DNA of 64,000 nt from JAWWBL01 sp033720975 (GTDB lineage Bacteria; Actinomycetota; Acidimicrobiia; Spongiisociales; ZC4RG35), in assembly GCA_033720975.1 (NCBI GenBank), contig JAWWBL010000001.1:22804-86803 (forward strand), given 5' to 3'. How positions within the stretch are numbered: the first letter of the stretch is position 1; each line of letters opens with the position of its first letter. Below are positions 9,167 to 17,763 of the stretch, in pieces. The position numbers and the translations under genes were made by a program. The notes below the pieces were generated by a model. The model was given only the letters and a program-made list of their open reading frames with translations, did not search any database and was not told the origin of the DNA.

Positions 9167-9216
9167 GCAAACCTCAGGTAGGTAGCGCCCTATACGGGCG
9201 CTAACAGTCTCAAGAA
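9167..9216. repeat. Dispersed 50-bp palindromic repeat, copy 1
   Basis: A 50-base unit centred on an inverted repeat (GTAGCGCCC, five-base loop TATAC, GGGCGCTA) and flanked by AACCTCAGGTAG and GTCTCAAGAA. It lies between the start of the HisA-VOC gene and the stop of the endonuclease-polymerase gene. The second copy at 38117-38166 matches at 48 of 50 positions by eye. In this copy the outer stem base pairs are weakened (CTAACAG instead of CTACCGG). Confidence 0.85.
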
Positions 9217-9222
9217 AGCGGA

Positions 9223-11028
9223 TCAGGCGATCCCGAGCGCCTCTTCGGCAGCGTCGAGGGTCTGGCCTCCGTCGAGAACCGGTGCAAACAAGTCGCCGTA
9301 CCGCTGAAGCCGGTCCCATAGGTTGGCGATGGTGATCTCGCCGTTTGCCACGGAACCGACCTCGTCCCATGTCAAAGGAACTGATACGGGCGCACCCGGC
9401 AGCGGGCGGACTGAATAGACCGAGGCGACCGTCTGGCCCGAAGCGTTCCGGTTGTGATCGATGAAGACCTTTCCCTTTCGCTTCGGTTTCTCCCAGTCCA
9501 TCGTGATGTCGTCGGGGTTGGCTGCGGCGAGATAGGTACCCACCTCCCCGACGAAACGGCGAACTCTCGAGTAATCGTGCACAGGGTCCAGCGGGACATA
9601 GACATGCAGCCCCTTCGAGCCGGAGAGCTTGGGATATCCCTTGAGGCCCAACTGCCCTAGGGCAACGCTGAGCAGCTTCGCCCCGGCGCACACCTGGTCC
9701 CAATCAGATCCATCGGCGGGGTCGAAGTCGAACACGGCATAGGAGGGCATTTCGAGTGACCCCTCGGCCGAGTGGAAGGGATGGAACTCGATACACCCCA
9801 TGTTGGCGAACCACATCACCGCCTCGGCCGAGTCGGCGAGGAGAAAGTCGATCACCCCACCCTGGGAGTCCGACTCAACCGGAGTCGTCCGCATCCAGTC
9901 TGGCTGATGGCCTGGAGCCCTCTTCTCATAGAAGGAAGGGCCGCCAATCCCGTCGGGGTATCGCGACATCGAAATCGGACGGCCCGCCAGATGGGGAAGC
10001 AGCACTGGTGCCACCGATGTGTAGTACTGGATGAGGTCGCCTTTGGTGTAACCCTCATCGGGGAAGAACACCTTGTCGATGTTGCTGAACGTGATGGGGC
10101 GGTCGATGGCAAGAGGCACAAAACGTTCACCATCCTTGGAAACCCTGACTGGGTTGGGAAACTCGATTGGTGCACTTGCCAAGGGACGCCCATCCGTAGC
10201 GCCAACGCTCCCGATGTGAGCCTGGATCTCCTCCCAGATCAGCCCATGGCTGGCGTTGTCTCGCGCCTCGGAGATGAGGACCATCGGCATCGCCATCTGC
10301 TCGGCGGCCCTGATCAATGGCCCGACCCGCAAACTCCCCTCCCCATAAGGGACGTGGCGGATCTCCCCTGACTTGCCGAACTCGTTGTCGGAGAACTGGG
10401 CTTGGAGGGGGGTGATCATCCATCCAGGGAAGCTGTCGCGGACGAAGCTCAACACAGACTCGAAGGCATCCTGGGAGATCAGCCCGCCCTGGGTCATGGC
10501 GTGGATGTGGGCCCAGTCGACCACCGGCCTGACAAATGAGAACTCTGCCGCCAGTTGGGCGATGTCGCCGAGGGAGCCGAACTGGCCCCTGTTGCCAGCC
10601 GTCTCCAGGCCCAGCCCCACCCCAAGGTTCTCGATCTTGGCCGCTATGAATTCGATGCGGGAACGCACGCGATTCATCAGCACGGCGGGCTCCTCCCCAT
10701 GGGTGGCGCCAAAGTGAGCAACGATGACCGGTGCCCCCAGGGCACGGCCCAGCTTCATGGTGTGCTCGAGAGCATGGGCCGACTGCCGGCCGCGCTCCTC
10801 GTCCTCGATGGTCAGGCCAACGAAATATGGGGCATGCACCGACAACCGGATGCCCCGCTCGGCAGCGAGCTCCCCGAATGCCTCGCAACGCTTCTCCTTC
10901 CAGGGGAAACCCTGGGTGAAGGGAAGCTCCAGCGCACGGTGACCGTGCTCAATCAGGCCGTCCAGGAACGAGACGTCATCCCCGTCGTCGGGAGGCAGCT
11001 CAGAAATGCCGAATCGCAGCGAGAGCAT
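9223..11028 (-). CDS. Endonuclease IV-like barrel fused to LigD-type DNA polymerase (Prim-Pol) domain
   Basis: 601 residues in two modules. Residues 1-275 are an AP-endonuclease-2/endonuclease IV TIM barrel with metal ligands H65 (SVHAPY), H105 (VAHFGAT), E142 (LETAGN), D171 and H174 (VDWAHIH), H225 (RHVPYGEG) and E254. By my alignment the positions of E. coli Nfo H216 and D229 are Q211 and I223. Residues 300-590 are a LigD PolDom/archaeo-eukaryotic primase domain starting IDRPITFSNIDKVFFP, with D434 and D436 in FDFDPADG, SGSKGLHVYV with H475, and D524 in VFIDHN. It lacks LigD nuclease and ligase domains. The pairing suggests a repair enzyme that incises at a damaged or abasic site and then fills the gap; that coupling is inferred. 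Confidence 0.88.
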   Translation of the reverse strand: MLSLRFGISELPPDDGDDVSFLDGLIEHGHRALELPFTQGFPWKEKRCEAFGELAAERGIRLSVHAPYFVGLTIEDEERGRQSAHALEHTMKLGRALGAPVIVAHFGATHGEEPAVLMNRVRSRIEFIAAKIENLGVGLGLETAGNRGQFGSLGDIAQLAAEFSFVRPVVDWAHIHAMTQGGLISQDAFESVLSFVRDSFPGWMITPLQAQFSDNEFGKSGEIRHVPYGEGSLRVGPLIRAAEQMAMPMVLISEARDNASHGLIWEEIQAHIGSVGATDGRPLASAPIEFPNPVRVSKDGERFVPLAIDRPITFSNIDKVFFPDEGYTKGDLIQYYTSVAPVLLPHLAGRPISMSRYPDGIGGPSFYEKRAPGHQPDWMRTTPVESDSQGGVIDFLLADSAEAVMWFANMGCIEFHPFHSAEGSLEMPSYAVFDFDPADGSDWDQVCAGAKLLSVALGQLGLKGYPKLSGSKGLHVYVPLDPVHDYSRVRRFVGEVGTYLAAANPDDITMDWEKPKRKGKVFIDHNRNASGQTVASVYSVRPLPGAPVSVPLTWDEVGSVANGEITIANLWDRLQRYGDLFAPVLDGGQTLDAAEEALGIA

Positions 11029-11077
11029 TGGTAATGCAGGTTACGGCCAACCACGGTCGGGGAATTACCCTTCGTCC

Positions 11078-11150
11078 GGGTCCCTAGCTCAACTGGCAGA
11101 GCACCGGGCTTTTAACCCGTTGGTTGTGGGTTCGAGTCCCACGGGACCCA
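11078..11150 (+). tRNA. tRNA-Lys (anticodon TTT)
   Basis: The cloverleaf is complete: acceptor GGGTCCC pairs with GGGACCC, the D arm is GCTC...GAGC, the anticodon loop is CTTTTAA giving anticodon TTT, and the T arm is GTGGG TTCGAGT CCCAC. The discriminator is A and CCA is only partly encoded. The first anticodon-stem pair is a C-T mismatch. Confidence 0.97.
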
Positions 11151-11188
11151 CAGCACTGTCCCGCCCGATTCGTCTCCGGATCCGGACT

Positions 11189-11533
11189 TCACATCGAGCG
11201 GGATGGGCGTGACAGCCAGAGGCCGATTATCGCCACTGCGGCCAGGACCAGAAAGATGATCTGAAACTCCTCTCCGAGGAGGAAGATTGCGATCAACACC
11301 AATGCGACCGGATAGAGCAACAGTGCCCTCCAGGCGGAAGCGTCACCACTTCGGAGGGGACGCACCGCCATCGCCAGAGCAACGGCCGAGATGACGATAA
11401 CCGCGATCCCCATCACTCGATCCTCCGGCTCTGCGACCGCGGGATAGATCCCGCTGAGCAGTATGAGACCAGCGACTACGGCTACAAGAAGCCAGCCTTT
11501 CCCGGTCTTCGTCGTTGATTGCGGTTGCATCAC
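11189..11533 (-). CDS. Small integral membrane protein of unknown function
   Basis: 114 residues with four predicted membrane helices (about 15-35, 42-60, 68-86 and 90-108) and a short basic C-terminus. I do not recognise a family. The start is supported by GAGGTGA placed about five bases before the ATG; a second ATG follows immediately. It stands alone between tRNA-Lys and the DUF4331 gene. Confidence 0.65.
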   Translation of the reverse strand: MMQPQSTTKTGKGWLLVAVVAGLILLSGIYPAVAEPEDRVMGIAVIVISAVALAMAVRPLRSGDASAWRALLLYPVALVLIAIFLLGEEFQIIFLVLAAVAIIGLWLSRPSRSM

Positions 11534-11787
11534 GTCACCTCACGTCAGTCTGGCCTTCTCCAAAGTTGTAGCACACCAGCTCGACCGTTGATCGGGGGGG
11601 ACCGCCCCCCATGAAGGGCCGCTATCTGAAATCAGGATCCCTTCCGGGACCCACCGAACCGGCCCGGAGCTGCCCAAGCATGACTGGGTTGGACGATTCC
11701 GCGCCGGCCGAGACCTCCAAACCTGAGCGCCATCTGCCACGAACCCTGCATGCGGCTCGAAAGACGGGTCGCGAGAGGAGAAGTTAG

Positions 11788-12762
11788 ATGAGCTCATTCA
11801 TCAAGAAGCTCGGTGTTGGGGCGGTTGCCCTGGCGCTGGTGGCCCTGGCGGCGATGCCAGGTGCGCTTTCAGCGGCCGATCACCTCGATGCCCCCGGCCT
11901 TACATCCCCGGGAGGGGATAGTCGGCTCGACATCGGTGATCTGTACGCATTCAAGGACGGCTCGTACACGTCGATGATCCAGACCGTCAACCCGCTAACC
12001 GCGCCGGGGTTGAACCACGGGTTCCACCCGAGTGCTCGCTACGAGTTCATGGTCGATCAGACCGGCAATGCCAAGCCTGACCTTCGATACAGCGTCGAGT
12101 TCGGCGCTCAGCGGCCCGACGGTGAGCAATGGATGACCCTCCGCCAGCTGCCCGCCGACGGCGGTGGCTCGGTGATCGCCGAGGGCTGGACCGGCACCAC
12201 ACTGGAAGTGGCCGGCGGCGGATGGATCAGGGCGGATGTCTATGACGATCCGTTCTTCTTCGACCTGATCTCGTTCCTGGACAACCTCAACTTCTGCACG
12301 GTCGACCCGGCTCCTGACACTCTTGCAGGCGCCAACGTGTCGGCCATCGTGCTGAAGGTCCCTGCGGCGACTGTCGCCGGAACCGGCGATAGCCAAGTCG
12401 GAGTGTGGGCCCGCACCGTCCTCGACGAAGACCAGGTCGACCGCATCGGGTTTCCCGCAATCAACACCGTCTTCATCCCATCTGGTGTGAAGAACACCTA
12501 CAACGAGACCAAGCCGCGACTGGACTCGAAGAAGTTCAGCCAATACTTGGCCCCGTTCGACGGCGTACTGCTACCCGACATTCTGCCGCTGGACACGGCG
12601 AGCTCGGCCGGATTCGAGGTGTTCAACGGCCGTCAACTCGCGGATGACGTCATCGACATCGAGTTGAACATCATCACTGGTGGAGCAATCCCCAGTGACT
12701 GCGTCGACGCCAACGACCGAGCGTTCTCAGCAACGTTCCCCTACCTGGCACCGAAGCATTGA
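11788..12762 (+). CDS. Secreted DUF4331 family protein
   Basis: 324 residues. A Sec signal peptide covers residues 1-30, ending GALSAADHLDAPG, and the DHLDAP start of the mature protein plus RLDIGDLYAFKD and HPSARYEFMVDQTG are the hallmarks of DUF4331. Its function is unknown; family members are exported and often sit beside TPR proteins. GAGAGGAGAAG precedes the ATG. The TPR gene starts at a TTG that overlaps this gene's TGA, so the two are coupled. The convergent sigma/anti-sigma genes suggest cell-envelope or stress control of this locus. Confidence 0.9.
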   Translation: MSSFIKKLGVGAVALALVALAAMPGALSAADHLDAPGLTSPGGDSRLDIGDLYAFKDGSYTSMIQTVNPLTAPGLNHGFHPSARYEFMVDQTGNAKPDLRYSVEFGAQRPDGEQWMTLRQLPADGGGSVIAEGWTGTTLEVAGGGWIRADVYDDPFFFDLISFLDNLNFCTVDPAPDTLAGANVSAIVLKVPAATVAGTGDSQVGVWARTVLDEDQVDRIGFPAINTVFIPSGVKNTYNETKPRLDSKKFSQYLAPFDGVLLPDILPLDTASSAGFEVFNGRQLADDVIDIELNIITGGAIPSDCVDANDRAFSATFPYLAPKH

Positions 12763-14060
12763 ACACCTCGACTGGGGAGAGGCGCGCCAGCGCCTCTCCC
12801 TCCCCCAAGCTGCGACGGCTCGCCGCTGTCCTAGTGGTGGCACTAGCGGCAGGTCTGATGATCTTGGGCGCCGGACCGGTTCAGCACCCATCCTCCGCAC
12901 GTAGCATCGCCGAGAGCGAGATCGACTTCTTCTCGCACCGCGTCGCCGAAAACCCGAGAGATGTCGTAAGCGCAACCCGGCTGGCACAGGCGCTGCGGCA
13001 GCATCAGAGAGAGACAAGCGACATCGCTTCACTCGCCGAAGCCGATGAGATCCTCTCGGCCGCGATCCGGGCGATCCCCGGATATCTTCCTGCCCGCCTC
13101 GCCCATGCACAGGTGCTCATCGACCTCCACCGATTCGAAGAGGGCCTGGCCCTGGCTACCGCCGTGGTCGAGTCCGGAGGTGACTCGAGTGCGCAGCTCA
13201 CCGTCGGCGATGCCCTGCTGGCCCTTGGTGAATACGACCTGGCTGAAGCCACATTCAGAGCGGTGAAGCTCACGAGTGACTCGCCTGCCGTCGATGCGCG
13301 CCTCGCCAGACTCGCCGAGCTTCGAGGTGACCGCGCGGCCGCAATCGCAATCATGGAAGACGCCTTTGCCTTGGTCGTAACCGAGGCTCGGGGAGGCGAG
13401 CAGGTCGCCTGGTTCGCCACGAGGCTCGGAAACCTATACCTCGACGACGGACAGACGGATCCCGCCCTGGAACGGTTCGAGTCAGCGTTGTTCGCCCTGC
13501 CCGATTACGCACCGGCGTTGACCGGCTTGGGAGATGTGGGCGTCGCACGCGGTGATATCGATGGGGCGATCACGTGGTACGAGAGAGCGACATCGGTGGC
13601 AACCGATCCTGACTGGTACTTCACACTCGCTGAGCTGCATCGACTGGCCGGCAACCTGGAAGCCGGGGCCACATACACTGAACTCGCCGTAGGCACAGTG
13701 GCCACGTTCGGCGAGATCCACCCACGCGATTTTGCCCTCCACTACGCCAGCCTGGACAACCCGACGGCGATGTCGTTCGCCCAGAAGGGGTTGGACCGGA
13801 CCGACGACATCTATGCCCACGACACGATGGCATGGGTGCTCTACCACGCCGGCAATTACGAACTAGCTCAGAGCCACTCGAGGATTGCCCTCTCCCTGGG
13901 AACGAAAGACGCCGAGTTGATCTACCACTTGGGAGCGATCCTCCTGGCACTTGGTGACACGGCGGGCGGGACTGCTCTCATCCTCGAGGCTGTCAACATC
14001 GGATTGGACCCCTGGGTTGAGGCAGAGGCCGCGGAGCTGTTGGCGGACGCTGAGAACTGA
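12759..14060 (+). CDS. Exported TPR repeat protein
   Basis: 433 residues from a TTG start that overlaps the DUF4331 stop (TTGA). A hydrophobic segment at residues 20-42 is a signal peptide or membrane anchor. From about 60 to 430 the protein is a row of tetratricopeptide repeats, for example LLALGEYDLAEATFRAVKL, DPALERFESALFALPDYAP and HAGNYELAQSHSRIALSLG. TPR arrays bind proteins; the likely partner is the exported DUF4331 product encoded just before it, since the genes are translationally coupled. The exact role is unknown. Confidence 0.85.
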   Translation: MNTSTGERRASASPSPKLRRLAAVLVVALAAGLMILGAGPVQHPSSARSIAESEIDFFSHRVAENPRDVVSATRLAQALRQHQRETSDIASLAEADEILSAAIRAIPGYLPARLAHAQVLIDLHRFEEGLALATAVVESGGDSSAQLTVGDALLALGEYDLAEATFRAVKLTSDSPAVDARLARLAELRGDRAAAIAIMEDAFALVVTEARGGEQVAWFATRLGNLYLDDGQTDPALERFESALFALPDYAPALTGLGDVGVARGDIDGAITWYERATSVATDPDWYFTLAELHRLAGNLEAGATYTELAVGTVATFGEIHPRDFALHYASLDNPTAMSFAQKGLDRTDDIYAHDTMAWVLYHAGNYELAQSHSRIALSLGTKDAELIYHLGAILLALGDTAGGTALILEAVNIGLDPWVEAEAAELLADAEN

Positions 14061-14085
14061 TCCGGCGAGCGCCGAAGTCGGTCTT

Positions 14086-14106
14086 CTGAGCTGGGCTATA
14101 GCTCAG
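14086..14106. terminator. Hairpin between convergent TPR and anti-sigma genes
   Basis: A seven-base stem CTGAGCT/AGCTCAG with a seven-base loop lies at the convergent gene ends and covers the anti-sigma stop codon. There is no T-run on either side, so a bidirectional termination role is only possible. Confidence 0.35.
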
Positions 14107-14776
14107 CTGACAGCAGCACTGGGCCGGTCGGAGCCGGTGAACCCTCACGTGGCTCTTCGGTGATGCCGACTACCAGCCCAACTGACGGGCTTCCGTCTAG
14201 CAGGACGACGGCGCTGCCTCCGGTCGAGTTGAACGTCCCGGCCGGCACCGGGCCTTCCGCTCCTATGAGCCACAGTTGGTAGGTGCGCCCAGGATCCAGC
14301 GTGGGAAGACCTTCGAGTTCGACAACAGCCTGCTCTCGGGCCGGGGAGAAGACCACCCTTGCGACCGAAGGTGGCTGACCCGGATAATCGGCGGTGGCAA
14401 CGAGGTCCACAGCAACTGCGTCCGGCGCGTCGAGCACCCTCCCGATGTCCCCACGGCCGAACACCGCCAACACACCAATCACAACCACAGCGACGGCCGC
14501 CGCGGGCAGCAGAATCGACCTCGACAGAGGCCTCGATGACACCGTCGACCGGGTGACCGCTGAACCTGCCCCGATCTGCGTCAAAATGCTCTCACGCATG
14601 TGGGCCGGTGGCGACTCGGCTACAGCCATGGCGATGGCATCGGCTCCTTCGCTGAGGGTTCGAACCTCCACCTGACAGCTCTGACACCCATCCAGGTGCT
14701 CCTCGAAGGCGGCAAGCTCCGCGGCGGTCAGAGCGCCGAGTACATAAGGAGCCGCGAGGTCGTGAAGATCACTCAC
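14096..14776 (-). CDS. RskA-type anti-sigma factor
   Basis: 226 residues. The N-terminal zinc-binding anti-sigma domain shows AAFEEHLDGCQSC, the HxxxCxxC motif of ZAS factors. One membrane helix (about 92-112, ILLPAAAVAVVVIGVLAVFG) is followed by an extracytoplasmic RskA domain with LEGLPTLDPGRTYQLWLIGA. It would hold the adjacent ECF sigma factor inactive at the membrane until regulated proteolysis releases it. Its ATG overlaps the sigma gene's stop by 4 bp (ATGA), the usual coupling for such pairs. Confidence 0.92.
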   Translation of the reverse strand: MSDLHDLAAPYVLGALTAAELAAFEEHLDGCQSCQVEVRTLSEGADAIAMAVAESPPAHMRESILTQIGAGSAVTRSTVSSRPLSRSILLPAAAVAVVVIGVLAVFGRGDIGRVLDAPDAVAVDLVATADYPGQPPSVARVVFSPAREQAVVELEGLPTLDPGRTYQLWLIGAEGPVPAGTFNSTGGSAVVLLDGSPSVGLVVGITEEPREGSPAPTGPVLLSAEL

Positions 14777-15351
14777 CGGTCCACCTCGTAGTGCTGTCTC
14801 ATCTTCATGAGACCGTCGCGCATTCTCGTCTTGACCGTGCCCAGCGGAAGGCCGAGCTCCTCGGCGACTTCAACGTACGTCTTTCCGCCGAAATAGGCGA
14901 GCTCGACAACCACACGCTGTTTCTCGGTGAGCGTCCCTAGGACGTCGCGCACCTCACCGTGCTCTGCCTTCACGATGAGATCATCGGCGGCATCGTCGTG
15001 AATGGGTGTTACCCAGCCGGGTCCCACCCTGCTCTGGCGGTCCCTGACAGCCTGTTCGCTGCGAACGCGATCGACCGCACGAGCGCGAGCAATCATGAAA
15101 ACCCAGCTTCGGGCTCTCGATCGATGAGGCTTCCAGTCGGCCGCCTTCCGCCATACCTCGAGAAAGACTTCCTGGGTGACCTCCTCTGCGTGCTCGCTCG
15201 ATCGCAGAATCCGAAGAGCCGTTCCATAGACGGCCGGTGAGAGCTCGTCGTACAAGCGCGAGAACGAGGCCTTGTCGCCTCGTGCAACATCTGCGAGAGC
15301 TTGGTCGAGGTCATTGCGTGGATGCCGCGGTGAAGGCTGGGACGTGCTCAG
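14773..15351 (-). CDS. ECF RNA polymerase sigma factor, SigK-like
   Basis: 192 residues from the start chosen here. Region 2 is RLYDELSPAVYGTALRILRSSEHAEEVTQEVFLEVWR and region 4 contains TLTEKQRVVVELAYFGGKTY and LGLPLGTVKTRMRDGLMKM. The frame is open to an ATG at 15432 (another at 15405), but that extension is arginine-rich and unlike the family. The best ribosome site is GAGGAG followed by six bases and CTG at 15351, giving an N-terminus of family length; a CTG start is unusual and should be treated as a prediction. It directs transcription of an unknown regulon, plausibly including the exported DUF4331/TPR pair. Confidence 0.9.
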   Translation of the reverse strand: MSTSQPSPRHPRNDLDQALADVARGDKASFSRLYDELSPAVYGTALRILRSSEHAEEVTQEVFLEVWRKAADWKPHRSRARSWVFMIARARAVDRVRSEQAVRDRQSRVGPGWVTPIHDDAADDLIVKAEHGEVRDVLGTLTEKQRVVVELAYFGGKTYVEVAEELGLPLGTVKTRMRDGLMKMRQHYEVDR

Positions 15352-15507
15352 TGTTGGCTCCTCACGCGGGCTTCGCCATCGTACCCCCCGTCGGAGGGTC
15401 GACATCGGAATGGCCAAAGCGGACCCGGTCATCGAAATCAGTTCGGACCCGACAGGGTCACAGTTCGGGTCTAGAGAGAGAAGCCTGATCGCGTCGAGCT
15501 ACCGGTC

Positions 15508-17583
15508 CTAGCTTGTGACGGTCACTGGGATGCTCCCGCTGACAGTTGTGCCCGTTCCGACAATCGATCGAATCTCCAATGTGCCTCCCAGGGCCTCGAT
15601 GCGATCGGTCATGTTGGTGAGGCCGCGGCCCTTTGCATCCGCACCCATCTCGAAGCCGTCACCATCATCCGTGACCCGAAACACAAGATGGCCGTCGTCT
15701 TGAGTGAGGCTCACCTCTACGCCGTTGGCATTCGCGTACTTGGCCGCATTCTGAAGAGCCTCGAGGACGCAGAAATAGACGGCGGCCTCGACCTCCGGTG
15801 GATAGCGCCGAACCTCCTCGGTCGCCGATACGGCGACACGAACCGGAGCTTTGGCAGCTCGAGCTCGAAGCGCAGTGGGCAGACCTTCGCTCTCGAGAAG
15901 AGGCGGGAAGATCCCATGAGCCAATTCCCGGAGGCTCTCCACACCCTCATCCATGTCGGTGAGCACCTCGCCCAGCATTGCCTCCGCACGGTTCCCGTCC
16001 CCACGAGCCACGAGCTGGCGCGCAACGCTGAGTTTCATCTTGATCGCGATCAGCTGTTGTTGGGCGCCGTCGTGGAGGTCGCGCTCGAGTCGGCGACGCT
16101 CTTCGTCTTGTGCCGAGACCAGCCGTTGCCTGGAGGCACGCAACTCTCGCACCAGTCTTGCGTTGCGCAGCACCAGCCCGGCTTGCGACGCCACGTCGTC
16201 CACCAACTGCTCCTGTGACTTCGTCAGCTCCTCGTTGGCGGGCATCGTCACCGTCATCGCCCCGAGCAGCTCTCCCTCGTGTTCGACCGTGGCGAGGTGA
16301 TCGACTCCTGTGATTGACGGTGTTCCGTCAACGAGGACCGCAGAAACCTCATTTATCTCGTCGCCTGGCCAGATCGCTAGGGGCGTCAGTTGGCCATCCG
16401 AGTTTGTCCACACGACCGCCCGGCTGGCACCGGTTCCCGCAACCAGCAACTGTGCCAGTTGCGGAATGACCTCTTCGACGTCGACGGCGTCCCGCATGTG
16501 CGCCGAGAACCGACTCAGCACCTCATAGGGGGTCGCCCGCTCCCCGTACACGAGCCGGTCGGCCCAGGTTCGCATCCTGACTCGAAGTGGCTGGAAGGCA
16601 ATGGCTACCACCACGGTGGCAGCAATCGATAGCGGAAGCGTTGCCTCTTCTCGCGATCCGACGGCAAAGCCGATCGCTCCCACAATGACCGCGTACACGA
16701 CGGTGATGAACCCGGCCAGCCCGGCCACCACCACGGTGCGACTGATGACGACGTTGATATCGAAGAGGCGGTGCCTGCCGACGGCGATGCCCAGGGCGGC
16801 GATGAGAACGACTCCGCCGATCATCAGCAAGACACTCTCCAAACCTTGGAAGCGAGGCGCGTCGATGACGAGGGACATCACGGCCATGGGAACGAAGATC
16901 GATGCTCCCCACACCACCCATTTGAACTGTTCCCTGACCTCTCCGGAGCTGTGCCTGAACCGAACCACTAGCGCAGCCAGGGACAGGACCGCGCCGGCTG
17001 CAACGATCATTTGTCCCGCCCGAAACAGGAACTGGTCCTGGTTCATCGAGGTGTTGCCAGGTCGCATGCCCCAGGCTGCGCCCGTTACTAGCGCGGCAAT
17101 ACCCACCAGGGCCAGCACCACCACCCAACGCCAACGGGGTGACGGAAGCCTTCCGTCCGGGAAGACCAGAAAGGCGAACAAACCCAAAGGTGTGACTACC
17201 CCGATGGGAAAGGTCACCGCCTTGATCAGGGCTGCCGATGTCGGAAGTTGAGCGGGCACCAAGTCGCTACTCACCGCCAGGGCCACCATTTCGGAGCTCT
17301 CACGCACAACGAGCGCCGCACCAGCCATGCCGAGTAGATGGACGCCGGGGCTGAATGCCACCACCGTCATCACCCAAGCAAACGCGTTCTTCGGCTGCTG
17401 CGGTAGGACCCACCACATCAACACGGCCGTGGAAATCGACACGAAGGCCAGAAACCCGCCGTCGATCGACCACCAAGTCTCGAAATCCGCGACCCCGATG
17501 ATCACGGCTGATCCGATCAGTGCGCCAATACCCCCGACCACAGCCGCCGTCCGCAGAAGAGAGATCAACCGTCGGTCTGTCAT
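15508..17583 (-). CDS. NarL-type membrane sensor histidine kinase with GAF domain
   Basis: 691 residues. About eight to ten membrane helices occupy residues 10-345, followed by a GAF-like domain (about 350-460), a HisKA_3 domain with the phospho-accepting His in ERRRLERDLHDGAQQQLIAI near 505, and a HATPase_c domain with LEALQNAAKYANA and DDGDGFEMGADAKGRGLTNM. This is the architecture of DesK/NarX-type kinases that pair with LuxR-type regulators. No receiver protein is adjacent; the partner is elsewhere. Signal unknown. Confidence 0.92.
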   Translation of the reverse strand: MTDRRLISLLRTAAVVGGIGALIGSAVIIGVADFETWWSIDGGFLAFVSISTAVLMWWVLPQQPKNAFAWVMTVVAFSPGVHLLGMAGAALVVRESSEMVALAVSSDLVPAQLPTSAALIKAVTFPIGVVTPLGLFAFLVFPDGRLPSPRWRWVVVLALVGIAALVTGAAWGMRPGNTSMNQDQFLFRAGQMIVAAGAVLSLAALVVRFRHSSGEVREQFKWVVWGASIFVPMAVMSLVIDAPRFQGLESVLLMIGGVVLIAALGIAVGRHRLFDINVVISRTVVVAGLAGFITVVYAVIVGAIGFAVGSREEATLPLSIAATVVVAIAFQPLRVRMRTWADRLVYGERATPYEVLSRFSAHMRDAVDVEEVIPQLAQLLVAGTGASRAVVWTNSDGQLTPLAIWPGDEINEVSAVLVDGTPSITGVDHLATVEHEGELLGAMTVTMPANEELTKSQEQLVDDVASQAGLVLRNARLVRELRASRQRLVSAQDEERRRLERDLHDGAQQQLIAIKMKLSVARQLVARGDGNRAEAMLGEVLTDMDEGVESLRELAHGIFPPLLESEGLPTALRARAAKAPVRVAVSATEEVRRYPPEVEAAVYFCVLEALQNAAKYANANGVEVSLTQDDGHLVFRVTDDGDGFEMGADAKGRGLTNMTDRIEALGGTLEIRSIVGTGTTVSGSIPVTVTS

Positions 17584-17763
17584 CGCGACGCACCTCGAAA
17601 ACGCGATCTACCCCGCGAGGCCTCGACGTCGGAACAACCCATCTCGAGCCAATTGTCCAGGCCCTGGGGCGGGCCGTCAATCATGCCAACACAACCAGCA
17701 ATGTGAGGGCAGCCCCACCAGCCACAAGGCGTGAGGGCCCGTACGCCTACCGGCGATCCGGCA

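Noticed and set aside
9116..9703. N-terminal extension of the HisA-VOC frame
   Set aside because: Arginine-rich sequence that is the shadow of the polymerase domain gene in another frame.
11586..11625. G-run/C-run hairpin upstream of DUF4331 as a terminator or riboswitch
   Set aside because: A short perfect GC stem with no T-run and no known motif; too little to call.
16601..17251. Plus-strand 216-codon frame inside the kinase gene
   Set aside because: Low-complexity T/A/R-rich product typical of antisense frames opposite membrane segments.
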